64,000 nt of DNA, taken from JABFXX01 sp964419605. GTDB taxonomy: Bacteria > Myxococcota_A > Polyangia > Haliangiales > Haliangiaceae. The notes below the pieces were generated by a model. That model ran no database searches. It saw only the letters and a program-made list of their open reading frames with translations, and had not been told where the DNA came from. Position numbers and translations under genes: made by a program. Where the stretch lies: NCBI GenBank assembly GCA_964419605.1, contig CAYQQM010000003.1:42549-106548 (forward strand), read 5' to 3'. Of the stretch, positions 31,935 to 41,196 are shown piece after piece. Positions within the stretch are counted from its first letter, which is position 1. Every line of letters starts with the position of its first letter.

Positions 31935-33014
31935 GTGAGGCGGCGTCTCGATCGCGTGGTGGTAAACCTTCCGGTGGAGCTCATCGCCGAAGGGAAAGCA
32001 CATAGCGCAGTATCGCAGGATGCGTCTCGCCTTGGGATGTTCATCCGGATGTCGCCTCCGCTGACACCTGGAACCCACGTTCAGGTCGTGGTTTGGTCGA
32101 ATGGTCAGCGCTATGTCACAGCGGGCCAAGTGCGGCACAGCCTGCCCGAGGCAGAGGCAACAGCGCTCGGACAGTTTCCAGGTGTTGGGATCACGTTTGG
32201 AGATTCAGTGCATCCAGCCGATCCGATTTTTCTCGGCACCATTTCGCGCTTGCTCGAGCGGTACACACTGACGCTGGTTCCCAACGAGCTCCGAATCGTG
32301 ATCGCCGACTCGCAAACGCGCCTCTTGGAGCGACTTTCAACCGCGCTCGGCAGCGCTGGGTTTATCGTCGCCACTGCGACGAATGGAATGGAAGCGATCG
32401 GCGCATGTTTGTCGGGTGCTCCGAACGTCGCGCTCATCGAACGGGATATGCCTGTCGTCGATGGGCTCCACGTGCTTCAAGAAATGGGGAGATATCCGCA
32501 GCTCGCATCGGTTCCGGTAATGATGATGTCGCAGCACGCGAGCGACCTCGTGCGCGTACAAGCGCTTCAGCTCGGCGCGGTGGACTTTATTCCAAAGCCG
32601 TTTACCGTGCTGGAGGTCGTGTTGCGCGCCCGGCGTTGGGCGCGCATCAACCAGCGCGACGCCGGACGAGTGATGCTTCGCGGATCGCTGAATGAGATCC
32701 AGCTTCCTACACTGTTGCAGATGTTCGAACAGGATAAGAAAACGGGCCAACTTTCGGTAACCCGGGACCAGCTGGTGACCTGGCTCGATTTCGTCGACGG
32801 AAAATTAGTTCGCGCTCGTTCCTCCGAGGCCGATAGCGACCCGCGCCTTGTGGTGTTCAACGTGTTGGGTTGGAAGCACGGCTTCTTCGAACTCTCGGGG
32901 GGCCCGCCGGTAACCGTTCAGCCGGAGTTCGATGCTTCGATCACTCAGCTTTTGCTCGAACACGCCCAACAGAGCGACGAAGCTGCGCGCCCCCTCGACC
33001 GATCGTATTCCTAG
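31935..33014 (+). CDS. PilZ-receiver-DUF4388 regulator with Glu at the phospho-acceptor site
   Basis: This 359-residue protein has a PilZ-like domain (about 1-105, SQDASRLGMFIRM in the position of DxSxxG), a receiver domain (about 117-240) and a DUF4388/PatA-N-like domain (about 248-330, GSLNEIQLPTLLQMFEQDKKTG). In the receiver the residue aligned with the phospho-acceptor Asp is Glu169 (NVALIERDMPVVDG), while Lys221 (FIPKPF) is kept and one of the N-terminal acidic residues remains (IADSQ). Glu at this site often mimics phosphorylation, so the protein may be locked on. A GTG start at 31935 is used. It is divergent from the B12 operon. Confidence 0.75.
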   Translation: MRRRLDRVVVNLPVELIAEGKAHSAVSQDASRLGMFIRMSPPLTPGTHVQVVVWSNGQRYVTAGQVRHSLPEAEATALGQFPGVGITFGDSVHPADPIFLGTISRLLERYTLTLVPNELRIVIADSQTRLLERLSTALGSAGFIVATATNGMEAIGACLSGAPNVALIERDMPVVDGLHVLQEMGRYPQLASVPVMMMSQHASDLVRVQALQLGAVDFIPKPFTVLEVVLRARRWARINQRDAGRVMLRGSLNEIQLPTLLQMFEQDKKTGQLSVTRDQLVTWLDFVDGKLVRARSSEADSDPRLVVFNVLGWKHGFFELSGGPPVTVQPEFDASITQLLLEHAQQSDEAARPLDRSYS

Positions 33015-33084
33015 CTCCACCACGCGCCACATCGGGGCAACTCGTGAAAGCGGGTTCGATCGGGATCGGCTACCATCGCCGCCG

Positions 33085-35640
33085 ATGCTCGCCGACCCCG
33101 GCCCGACTGAACGCGAGGCGTTGGGACAAGCCCCAACGCTTGGCGAGCGCCCGGAGGACGACGAGCTTGAAGTGGGAGTTGCAGAAGCGCGGATCAAAGC
33201 CGCGCTATTTGGCGTGCAACAACAAGTTGCAATCGGTCGCTATAGGTTGCTCGAGCTCGTCGGCCGGGGCGGCATGGGGGTCGTATGGGGTGCGTGGGAT
33301 CCCGAGCTCCAACGCAAAGTTGCGGTTAAGCTCGTTGACTCACGGTCGGGATCTCAGGATCGGATCGTTGCCGAAGCTCGTGCGCTTGCGAAGGTTTCGC
33401 ATCCCAACGTGGTGCCGATTTATGACGTCGGTGTCGTTGAAGATCGCGTCTATTTGGTCATGGAATGGGTGGTCGGCAAGACCCTTCGCAATTATCTCGG
33501 CGAACCGCGAGCCGCACGCGAGATCGCAGATCTATACGCCCAAGCGGCGCGCGGACTCGCGGCGGTGCACGCCGCGAATCTTGTGCACCGCGACTTTAAG
33601 CCCGATAACGCCATGGTCGGCAGCGATCGTCGGGTCCGCGTGTTGGATTTCGGCTTAGCATGGGGCGACGCCGAGAACGCGCAGCGCGGCCAGATCGCCG
33701 GCACTCCGCGCTACATGGCGCCTGAACAGCGCGCCGGCGAACCACCAACTGCCGCAGTAGACCAGTACGCATGGTGCATTTCGCTACGCGAGGCGCTTGA
33801 TGGACTTCCATTGAAGCAGCGCACAGCGTGGCTGGATGCGATTTGCGAGCGCGGTACATCCGCTGAGCCGGCAGACCGGTTCGCATCGATGGATGAACTA
33901 CTCCAAGCGCTCGGACGCGATCCGGCAAAGCTGTGGCGGCGCCGAATCCTCGTCGGCACTTTGGTTGCAACCACGGCAAGTGCGTTTGTCGTGGGTCGCT
34001 CGCGCGTCAGTGAGCCGTGCACGGAGTTTCGCGATGACCTGGTGTTCGCCGCCGAGCGCCCGCGATTGACCGACCACCTCGATCGCCTGGGCGGATTTCC
34101 CGCAGCGGAACGGCCTTCGGTCCTTGCGCGCCTCGACCTCCATCAACGCAATTTGGTGGCTGCACACCGCGCCGCATGCGTTGCGCATGACCGAGGCGCG
34201 CTGACTACCGGGCTATACGAACGTCGGCTCACCTGCTTTGCGCGCGTGCGTGCTTCGATCGTTGCGACCACCGAGGTTCTTGTGCGATCCACCGCGGCCA
34301 CATTCCCCGACGCGCGCATCGCCGTGAGCTCTCTCGCCGATGCAAACGCATGCGCTCAGGTCGATGAGTTGATCGTCGCACCGCCGCCACCCACGCAAAT
34401 TCCTGCGGTGCGGGCTGCAGAGATGGCGATCGAAAGGGCGCGCGTACTCACGACCGGCGCTCGACCCGAAGCGGTAGCAACTGCAGTTCAAGCGCGGACT
34501 GACGCGGAGAGAACCGCGTATCTTCCGGTCATCGCCCGAGCACTGCTTGTCGAGGGTCGCGCCCGTATGTGGGCGGACGATCCCGGTGCAACCCCAACGC
34601 TGGAGCGAGCGATGCGCAGCGGTATCGCAGCGCAAGACGACGCGACCACGGTCGAGGCGTTTGCTCGCATGGCCTACGACACGGCGGTGCGCGACAGCAG
34701 AGTGGTTGACGGGGCCACGGTGATCGATGCAATCGCCCAGCGCTTGCGGGCGGGAAGTTTCGCTCGACTGCTCTTGCTCAATAACCTCGCAGCTGCGCAG
34801 ATCGCTACGTCGAACACCCCAACAACTGCCCAGCAATTGTTGGAGGCCGCCATACGCGAACGAAGCACGAGCGCATCGACTAGCGAAGCGGATTACGAGC
34901 TGGTTAGCATTCGCCAAAACCTGGCGCTGGTGGTCGATGACCCACAGCGCAGTCTCGAGTTATTGTCGCAAGCTCGCAGCGACGCTATCCGAGCCGTGGG
35001 TGCCAACCACCCGAAGGTGCTCGAGATCGAGCAAGCCCAAGCGCTGTTTGTCAGCGCCGACCGAGCCAAAGCGCTCGTGGAAGGCGCATGCGAGCGGCTG
35101 GAACAGTTGTTTGCGGCGCTGCCCGACAAACTAGCGGACTGCAAGTACAACGCAGCGTGGTTTGCCGACGAAGCGGGAGACCGGGCGCGGGCGGCAAAGC
35201 TCTTCGCTGCAGCGCAACTCGACCCGGTCAACGAAGCAAGCCGCCTCCAGATCGCAACGGCGATGGCGACACTGGACAGCCGCTCGGCCGATCCGATCGT
35301 CCTTGCACGTCGCATGGAAACGCTGGGCGCGACTGTGGCAACGAGCCAAGAATGGTGGAGCACAACAATCGCAGCCGACGCGTTCATGGCCGCCGCACGC
35401 TCCTGGCAGGCCGTTGACGACCGAGTTGCTGAGCGGCAAAACTGGGATCGCGCACGGCGTGCGCTCGAGGCGATTTTGCGACCCACGTTGCATAGCCAGC
35501 TCGCTCACGTCCATGCTGCGCTGGCGCGAATCGCCGACCGCGATGCAGCTAGGCGATTCGCAACGCGCGCCCTCGCATGGTATCGGCGGGTTGGCCCCCC
35601 CGATATCATTCGAGAGTTGGACCAAATCGCCAGAAAATAA
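33085..35640 (+). CDS. Ser/Thr protein kinase with TPR-like extracytoplasmic region
   Basis: This 851-residue Hanks-type kinase has a cytoplasmic catalytic domain (about 50-280): glycine loop GRGGMGVV, Lys in KVAVKLVD, catalytic HRDFKPDN, DFG in VLDFGLAWG and MAPEQRAGE. The C-lobe is shorter than usual: the APE segment runs straight into DQYAWCISLREALDGLPLKQR. A transmembrane helix follows at about 290-310 (ILVGTLVATTASAFVVG). The remaining 540 residues are alpha-helical and repeat-like, with a TPR-type appearance. This layout is common in myxobacteria. The start at 33085 was chosen over an upstream extension overlapping the previous gene. Confidence 0.88.
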   Translation: MLADPGPTEREALGQAPTLGERPEDDELEVGVAEARIKAALFGVQQQVAIGRYRLLELVGRGGMGVVWGAWDPELQRKVAVKLVDSRSGSQDRIVAEARALAKVSHPNVVPIYDVGVVEDRVYLVMEWVVGKTLRNYLGEPRAAREIADLYAQAARGLAAVHAANLVHRDFKPDNAMVGSDRRVRVLDFGLAWGDAENAQRGQIAGTPRYMAPEQRAGEPPTAAVDQYAWCISLREALDGLPLKQRTAWLDAICERGTSAEPADRFASMDELLQALGRDPAKLWRRRILVGTLVATTASAFVVGRSRVSEPCTEFRDDLVFAAERPRLTDHLDRLGGFPAAERPSVLARLDLHQRNLVAAHRAACVAHDRGALTTGLYERRLTCFARVRASIVATTEVLVRSTAATFPDARIAVSSLADANACAQVDELIVAPPPPTQIPAVRAAEMAIERARVLTTGARPEAVATAVQARTDAERTAYLPVIARALLVEGRARMWADDPGATPTLERAMRSGIAAQDDATTVEAFARMAYDTAVRDSRVVDGATVIDAIAQRLRAGSFARLLLLNNLAAAQIATSNTPTTAQQLLEAAIRERSTSASTSEADYELVSIRQNLALVVDDPQRSLELLSQARSDAIRAVGANHPKVLEIEQAQALFVSADRAKALVEGACERLEQLFAALPDKLADCKYNAAWFADEAGDRARAAKLFAAAQLDPVNEASRLQIATAMATLDSRSADPIVLARRMETLGATVATSQEWWSTTIAADAFMAAARSWQAVDDRVAERQNWDRARRALEAILRPTLHSQLAHVHAALARIADRDAARRFATRALAWYRRVGPPDIIRELDQIARK

Positions 35641-35717
35641 CCTAATATTATCATTAGTTTGGGATTTTCATTGCCCAAAGCCTGCAACAAATCGCCAATT
35701 GCCGCTCTATAGAGGGC

Positions 35718-36956
35718 ATGAAAATTCGATCCGTTCTATGGGTACTTGCTGGACTTGCCGGGTGCTCAATCGATGCTCCACCGGAGATCGAAACCATAGA
35801 ACGAGGGTGTAGCAGGAGCGGATGTACCGGCAACTCGCCGATCATCGATCAGTATGGTTTTTGGGAGCTCAACGTTAACGGGTTGGCTAGCACCAAGGGC
35901 TCCAATAAAGTCGAATTGCTCGGGCTCAGTCAAGGCACGCTCTTCTACGACGTTGTGGTCCAAAACAGCCGCCTGATCGCGACCTACCCACCCAATCCCA
36001 ACCTAAACCTAGAGGGACCCGGCTTGATCGGAGCGATCCTCTGGGTACGTATCAATGGTCAGAGTTCGTACGGGATCACCATCTCGGCCACCGGAACGAT
36101 CCAGGAGGTGGTGGATCGACCTCCCCCGCGGAAGCCCCGGAGATTCCCGTTCAAATGGGCGTGGCAACTCGAAGACCTGCTTGCGGGACTGTCACTTCCT
36201 CAACTGCCTGTTTTTGAAGAGATCGCACAACCGACCCGCGAGACACTCACGACGTACGTTCTCAACTGGGCTCCCGTCACCGCCAATCCGCTGCAGGCGC
36301 CAAGAGCGGCGGGTTTTTTCGACGGAAAAATGCCGGAACTCTCTTCCAAAACAGGCAACGTATGTGAACCGCCGGAGTATTCGTACGACTACTACGACAA
36401 AGCCACTGGAACGGTGCGCGACAACAATGTGACGTCGTGGGATCGAACTGCGAGGATGAACGTCTACCATTCTTTGTTGTTTGAGGGCGACCGATTCGAC
36501 TTGGACACTCGAACCGTTGGCGCCCAGGCAGAAGACGATTGGTTCAACATTGCCTGCGGTTACCATGCGCTCGCAAAGCTAAGGCTTACGCGCAACACCA
36601 TTCACACCGCACCCGGGGGTTGGAAGAACGTGCAAACCGCACTCAAGATGCTCAGCGCCGACTACTGTGGGAACGGGAACACATTCACTGCGGATGGCAC
36701 GCCGCTCGTTTGGCGAGATCGCGCGCTCGGCGACTTCGCGCAGCAGCCCAAAGAGCTAGAGGCGCGCTGGGATGAGAATGGGGCGACATGCTTGAACACG
36801 CCGAGACTGGAACGAAACTTCCCCCAGTGGGGTGTCGACAGAGCCGCGATCGAGAGTGACTGTCAGAGCACAGGCCATCTGCTGCCGAAGTGCGATCCCC
36901 AGGTTCCGGTCACCCAGTGGGAAAGCAACGAGCTCGTCATTAGCGGCCACCTATGA
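35718..36956 (+). CDS. ADYC-domain lipoprotein
   Basis: This 412-residue protein has a short signal peptide with lipobox (LAGLAGCS). The mature part contains cysteine pairs and the segment MLSADYCGNGNTFTADGTPL, matching the ADYC motif that defines a myxobacterial domain family of unknown function. Other segments (ARMNVYHSLLFEGDRFD, DDWFNIACGYHALAKLRLT) fit the same family. It is probably a surface or periplasmic lipoprotein. Its stop overlaps the end of the convergent ECF sigma gene by six bases. Confidence 0.75.
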   Translation: MKIRSVLWVLAGLAGCSIDAPPEIETIERGCSRSGCTGNSPIIDQYGFWELNVNGLASTKGSNKVELLGLSQGTLFYDVVVQNSRLIATYPPNPNLNLEGPGLIGAILWVRINGQSSYGITISATGTIQEVVDRPPPRKPRRFPFKWAWQLEDLLAGLSLPQLPVFEEIAQPTRETLTTYVLNWAPVTANPLQAPRAAGFFDGKMPELSSKTGNVCEPPEYSYDYYDKATGTVRDNNVTSWDRTARMNVYHSLLFEGDRFDLDTRTVGAQAEDDWFNIACGYHALAKLRLTRNTIHTAPGGWKNVQTALKMLSADYCGNGNTFTADGTPLVWRDRALGDFAQQPKELEARWDENGATCLNTPRLERNFPQWGVDRAAIESDCQSTGHLLPKCDPQVPVTQWESNELVISGHL

Positions 36957-37628
36957 TTGAGCCAAGGACCGCGCCCATGCGTCGAGGCTATCGAGCGAGT
37001 CGCTGACCTCGGCGGGAATGCCAGAATCGCGCTGCATGAGCTCGCGAAGTGCGTTGCGAGCTCGATGTAGCCGGCTGCGAATGGTGACGGCGGGGCTGTC
37101 GAAGATCTGCGCCAGCTCGGCAATTTCCACCTGCTCCCAATAGTGCAGCTCGAGCAGAATTTGCTGTTCGAGCGGCAGGTTGCGGAGGGCCGCGAGCAGC
37201 TTGGCGCGATCTTCACGCGCCGCGATCCGGCTCCCAGGCGTGGTTGCAAGCTGGGCAACCGATGTGATTTCGAAGTCGATGCGGGCCAAATCTCGCCGGC
37301 GCTCGTTGAGTTTTCGGTACAGCTCGTGACGGGCAATGGTGAATAGATAGGTCGAAAATGTAGAATCGCCGCGAAACTGATCTTTGGCGCGCAGACATGC
37401 AAGAAACGTCGACTGGACCAGCTCATCCACATCGCCGCCAATTTTCGTCTCGAAAAAGCGGTAAATCCGCCTGAAGTAGCGTTCGAACAAAGCTTGCCCC
37501 GCCGCCGCCTCTCCAGCTCGCCAGCTGGTGAGGAGATTCAGGTCCGACCGTTCGTCCGCCACGGATGCCACATGATCGATACCACAAACCCACGGGGCAT
37601 TTCGCGACTCTAGCCCCGCTCTAGCCAC
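36951..37628 (-). CDS. ECF RNA polymerase sigma factor
   Basis: This protein of up to 225 residues contains sigma region 2 (LFERYFRRIYRFFETKIGGDVDELVQSTFLACL and FSTYLFTIARHEL) and region 4 (QQILLELHYWEQVEIAELAQIF and AVTIRSRLHRARNALREL), with no intervening region 3. The N-terminus is uncertain, because the first 27 residues look non-conserved and a GTG near VASVADERSDL could be the true start. No anti-sigma gene is adjacent; the convergent ADYC lipoprotein and upstream DCC protein are not obvious partners. Confidence 0.85.
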   Translation of the reverse strand: MARAGLESRNAPWVCGIDHVASVADERSDLNLLTSWRAGEAAAGQALFERYFRRIYRFFETKIGGDVDELVQSTFLACLRAKDQFRGDSTFSTYLFTIARHELYRKLNERRRDLARIDFEITSVAQLATTPGSRIAAREDRAKLLAALRNLPLEQQILLELHYWEQVEIAELAQIFDSPAVTIRSRLHRARNALRELMQRDSGIPAEVSDSLDSLDAWARSLAQS

Positions 37629-37631
37629 AAC

Positions 37632-38033
37632 TCATGGAAGGATGCGGCTCGAGTCTTCGGCGCTGGGAATCGTGCACGTTTCGAAACGCCCCCAGATCCG
37701 ATAGCGAATCCGTGCGATTCCTCGGTAGGCGAGGTCCAAGACCAACGCGGGGATCCATCGACCGCAGTAGGCAATCCTCCACGGTAACGTTAGGTACCTA
37801 GCGGCCTGCACGAACGCGCGGGATCGGAGATAAACACGGCCGTTGTCGATGAAAACCACGGACTCGAGGGTGGCTGGGATCTCTGAGTGCACCGCGCGCA
37901 GCGCACGAGCTGTTTCACCTTGTAGCGGTGCGTAGCGAAGCCGCTTGCGGTCGCGGCGGATCAGAAATTGAACGGTGCGATGGCATAGGCCGCATACGCC
38001 GTCGTACAGGATGATTGGCTCAGCGACGGGCAT
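37632..38033 (-). CDS. DCC-family thiol-disulfide oxidoreductase-like protein (DUF393)
   Basis: This 133-residue protein has the DUF393 signature ILYDGVCGLCHRTVQFL with the D-x-x-C-x-x-C motif that gives the family its DCC name, followed by RYAPLQGETARAL and SVVFIDNGRVYLRSRAFVQAA. A thioredoxin-like fold is expected. Cellular role is unknown; members are often near membrane enzymes. The ATG at 38033 is preferred over 38057 because it lies next to the conserved N-terminus. It lies just upstream of the ECF sigma gene on the same strand. Confidence 0.8.
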   Translation of the reverse strand: MPVAEPIILYDGVCGLCHRTVQFLIRRDRKRLRYAPLQGETARALRAVHSEIPATLESVVFIDNGRVYLRSRAFVQAARYLTLPWRIAYCGRWIPALVLDLAYRGIARIRYRIWGRFETCTIPSAEDSSRILP

Positions 38034-38107
38034 CGGGACAACCCTGGGTCCGGGCACGGCGAATACAGATTAGCTCATCCTCGAGGCGACGCATTCGATG
38101 GCGCGGG

Positions 38108-39181
38108 CTATTGAAGTTGTTGCGCTGTCTGGACCAGGAACTCGTCCACCGCGGACAAGAGTTCGCGATTGTCTTTCTGCGCGTAGCTAGCAAGGGCTCC
38201 TGCGAAGTCAGGTACGCGCTCGAGAAACTCGGGGACTACACGCTCGTCGTCGAGGTTGGCGCTCCACGAGCCGAAGCCTTCGCGACTGAGATAACGCGCG
38301 TTGAGCAACTGCTCGAATTGACCTGCGAGCGGAATAGCGAGCATCGGTTTGTGAAGAAACACCGCTTCCCCCATCAGGGTAAATCCACCGCCGGCGATCA
38401 CCGCGCGACACGTTGCGAGATCATCGATGAATCCCGGCTCGCTAAACGGCAGAAATCGCAGTGCTCCTGACCGCTGCTCGTCGGTGGCGCCGGGACGCAT
38501 TCCGTAGATCCGGCACTCGATACCGGTGGCAACGAGCGATCGCTCAAGTTCCGGATTGGGCCCCGACTGATACACCAGCACGTGGTCGCCGGGCAGCGGC
38601 GAAGCGGCCAAAATCTCGGGGCGTAAGATCGGCGGAAACAGATAGGTATCGGGTTTTCGCGGCGGCGGACGAAAGAACGACGTAATGAAATACGCGTCGC
38701 AACCTGGCAACTTGGTCTTGATGAACGCTTTGGTCAGTTGAAATGCGAGGTTGTCCTCGGCAACGACATCCTCCGGCAACTCGCAGCGATGAATCACTTG
38801 CATGTTGTCGATCGATAGGATGGGCAGGCGACGGCTCTTGCCGTAAAGGTACGTCCATGACTCGAAATCGCTGATGACGACGGCGGGCTCAAAGGTTTCG
38901 ATCAGCGAAAAATAAGCGGCAATATTTTGCGGCACGCCGCGCACTCCGCTCAGTACGTTCGACCACAGTGTTTTGCCCATGCGCACGCGGTTTTCCTCGA
39001 GGATCATGTGAAAACCGTGAATCGTGTGAACGCCCTCGAAACGCTTCGCCAGAAATTGCGCTGCGCGGCCCGAGACCATGATTTCGATGTCGTGGCCGGC
39101 TGCCAACAGATGCTCGAGCACAACGCGCGACCGCATCGCGTGACCCATTCCCTCGCCAGTCACTCCGTACAGGATCTTCAT
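38108..39181 (-). CDS. MJ1255-type glycosyltransferase
   Basis: This 357-residue protein has a GT-B fold like MurG/UDP-glycosyltransferases. The N-terminal GVTGEGMGHAMRSRVVLEHL matches the MJ1255/VC2487 family, and the C-terminal AGGGFTLMGEAVFLHKPMLAIPL holds the nucleotide-sugar binding motif. It probably transfers a sugar to a lipid or surface acceptor. Acceptor and sugar are unknown. Immediately upstream of its start is the left copy of the 29-bp direct repeat. Without the inserted block its divergent neighbour would be the gene at 46163. Confidence 0.75.
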   Translation of the reverse strand: MKILYGVTGEGMGHAMRSRVVLEHLLAAGHDIEIMVSGRAAQFLAKRFEGVHTIHGFHMILEENRVRMGKTLWSNVLSGVRGVPQNIAAYFSLIETFEPAVVISDFESWTYLYGKSRRLPILSIDNMQVIHRCELPEDVVAEDNLAFQLTKAFIKTKLPGCDAYFITSFFRPPPRKPDTYLFPPILRPEILAASPLPGDHVLVYQSGPNPELERSLVATGIECRIYGMRPGATDEQRSGALRFLPFSEPGFIDDLATCRAVIAGGGFTLMGEAVFLHKPMLAIPLAGQFEQLLNARYLSREGFGSWSANLDDERVVPEFLERVPDFAGALASYAQKDNRELLSAVDEFLVQTAQQLQ

Positions 39182-39188
39182 CTCAGGT

Positions 39189-39217
39189 CATACTACCCGG
39201 CGTGCGCCGTCGCGAGG
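39189..39217 (+). repeat. Left direct repeat of accessory block 3
   Basis: A 29-bp core beginning GGTCATACTACCCGGCGTGC recurs at 46147-46175 with one mismatch, in the same orientation. The copies lie 6.96 kb apart and bracket the accessory genes. The right copy contains the start codon of the gene at 46163. Confidence 0.85.
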
Positions 39218-39350
39218 AAGTTCCCCAGAGGACTCTTACCTCCTGGTCACGCCCATGCTGGGGACGCGAGGCGAATCCGGGCAAACCGTTGAAATTACCT
39301 ATACATAACCTGCAGGACTGCTCGGTTGCGATCGTGATACAGTTACCCAT

Positions 39351-39596
39351 ATGAAGACCACCATAGATATTGCCGATGGCCTCTTGAAGGAGGCTCGCAA
39401 GGTGATCGACCGCGAGAAAATCACGTTGCGACAGCTGGTGGAACTGGGGTTGCGCCATGTGCTCACGGAGAAGCGCAAACGTCAGCCGTTTCACTTGAGG
39501 TTGGTCACCGTGTCGGGTGGCGGATTGCGGGAGGGTATTCCGGACACCCTTCCGAGGGAACTTGCGTACGAGTGGCCAGAGGGATCCTCGAAGTGA
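39351..39596 (+). CDS. vapB: VapB-type antitoxin
   Basis: This 81-residue protein starts MKTTIDIADGLLKEARKV, followed by KITLRQLVELGLRHVL, the strand and helices of a ribbon-helix-helix domain as in DUF2191-type VapB antitoxins. The C-terminal 40 residues carry PFHLRLVTVSGGGL and end in an acidic/aromatic tail that should bind the PIN toxin. Its stop overlaps the toxin start by four bases (GTGA). The gene is the first in block 3 and is not closely related to the vapB at 20091. Confidence 0.85.
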   Translation: MKTTIDIADGLLKEARKVIDREKITLRQLVELGLRHVLTEKRKRQPFHLRLVTVSGGGLREGIPDTLPRELAYEWPEGSSK

Positions 39597-40030
39597 TCGC
39601 GGTTGATACGAACATTCTAGTGTACGCGCATCGCTCAGACAGCGCATGGCACGCGGTGGCAGCAGAAAAATTGATCGAGCTCGCCGAGTCTGGATCCGCT
39701 TGGGGAGTGCCCTGGCCATGTGCACACGAGTTTTTCGCCAAGGTGACGCATCCAAAAATTTTCGCGACGCCATCACAGCCAGAACAAGCGCTCGATTTTT
39801 TGATGGAGCTTGCGAAATCACCTACTGTCAGTTTTTGGTCCGAGTCCGACGATCACTTGGAGCGCCTAAGAGCGTTGATTGTGGATGGAAGAGTCATCGG
39901 CCCAATGGTCCACGACGCGCGGATTGCCGCGCTATGCCTGTCACAAGGCGTGTCAGAACTTTGGACCGCTGACCGCGACTTTGGTCGATTCCCCAGGCTC
40001 AACGTGCGAAATCCGTTGGTGCAATCGTAG
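39593..40030 (+). CDS. vapC: VapC-type PIN-domain toxin
   Basis: This 145-residue PIN-domain ribonuclease has the metal-binding acidic residues in IAVDTNILVYAHR, the helix CAHEFFAKVTHP (with Glu), MVHDARIAALCLSQG and LWTADRDFGRFP. It should be neutralised by the VapB encoded just before it. The GTG start at 39593 overlaps the antitoxin stop, which is the usual coupling. The acidic set looks complete, unlike the PIN toxin at 20336. Confidence 0.9.
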   Translation: MIAVDTNILVYAHRSDSAWHAVAAEKLIELAESGSAWGVPWPCAHEFFAKVTHPKIFATPSQPEQALDFLMELAKSPTVSFWSESDDHLERLRALIVDGRVIGPMVHDARIAALCLSQGVSELWTADRDFGRFPRLNVRNPLVQS

Positions 40031-40167
40031 TGCTAGTCAGCGTGCTAGGCTTGCAGCGTCAATGGTGGCGGTTAACGAATGTAGATCCTGCCGGGGGCCA
40101 CAAGGTTGCATGTCCTTCCACCCGTCATTGCTGACGTTGCACTGAAACCGCGGATACTTTCGGCGCC

Positions 40168-41103
40168 ATGCGAGCTGTAACGTACGACGAATATGGCCCG
40201 ATCGATCGGCTCCAGATCCGAGAGGTGCCTGATCCCAAGCCTGGGCGCAGTGAGATACTGGTTAGCGTACGATTTGCGGCGCTCAACCCCAAAGATGCGG
40301 TCTTTCGTCGAGGCCGATTCGCAAGGGTCAGCGGTCGCAAGTTTCCAAAGTTCTGTGGACTGGACTTTGCCGGCTCAGTGGTGGCGAGTCGGTCGCCTCA
40401 TTTTTCTGTCGGCCAGCGCGTTTTTGGAGCGCTGAACGAGTGGCGGTTTCTTCGCGGCACCTTGGCGGAACGTGTGTGTGTGCGCGACCACGAGGCTGCG
40501 CTATTGCCGTCTGGGGTCGCGGAAGAGGCGGCGGCGGCGATCGCGCTCACCGGGCTTACGGCGCTACAAGCGTTGCGCGATATCGGCCGCGTGCAGGCGG
40601 GTGCACGCGTATTGATCCACGGCGCTTCGGGCGGCGTTGGAACAGCGGCGATCCAGATCGCGCGAGCCCTCGGGACGGACGTTGTCACGACGTCGAGCGC
40701 GCGCAACCTGGAGCTGTGCACGCGACTTGGTGCAAGCGACGCGCGCGATTATGCCGATCAACCGTTTGCGGCCTTGCCGCGCATGGATGTGGTCTTCGAC
40801 GCGTTCGGAAATTTGTCGCGAGCAGACATCGCCACCATATTGGTGGGCGGCGGTGTGTATATCAGCACCATTCCAACGCTGGCACGCCTGGTTCGGGATC
40901 GGTTGACGCTATGGCGTTTTATCCAAGAGCGCCTGGTCGTTGTTCGTCCTCGTCGGATTGATCTGGAACTGCTCAGCGGTTGGCTACAAGACGGCACGGT
41001 GAGTCCGGTGATCGATTCGCGTTATCCGCTGTCGCAAGTCCACGACGCGTTTCGGGTACTCGAATCGAAACGGGCGCGAGGCAAGATCGTGATCGAAGTG
41101 TGA
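40168..41103 (+). CDS. Zinc-independent MDR alcohol dehydrogenase/quinone oxidoreductase
   Basis: This 311-residue medium-chain reductase has the N-terminal substrate domain (MRAVTYDEYGPIDRL, FAALNPKDAVFRRG, FCGLDFAGSV) and a Rossmann domain with VLIHGASGGVGTAAIQIARAL. The zinc ligands of true alcohol dehydrogenases are missing, so it resembles NADPH-quinone oxidoreductase or zeta-crystallin-like enzymes. Substrate is unknown. It lies inside the accessory block bracketed by the repeats at 39189 and 46147, and looks intact. Confidence 0.85.
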   Translation: MRAVTYDEYGPIDRLQIREVPDPKPGRSEILVSVRFAALNPKDAVFRRGRFARVSGRKFPKFCGLDFAGSVVASRSPHFSVGQRVFGALNEWRFLRGTLAERVCVRDHEAALLPSGVAEEAAAAIALTGLTALQALRDIGRVQAGARVLIHGASGGVGTAAIQIARALGTDVVTTSSARNLELCTRLGASDARDYADQPFAALPRMDVVFDAFGNLSRADIATILVGGGVYISTIPTLARLVRDRLTLWRFIQERLVVVRPRRIDLELLSGWLQDGTVSPVIDSRYPLSQVHDAFRVLESKRARGKIVIEV

Positions 41104-41196
41104 TCACCAACGCACCGTAACCCACGCCAGAAGAACCGCCGGCCGCACCAGGATTTGCGGCTCGGCTCAGGGCCATTCAGACGTCAGCCAAACCGG

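Noticed and set aside
39183..39821. A 212-codon minus-strand frame over the VapBC genes.
   Set aside because: It is a shadow of the vapB/vapC reading frames; composition is not protein-like and there is no ribosome site.
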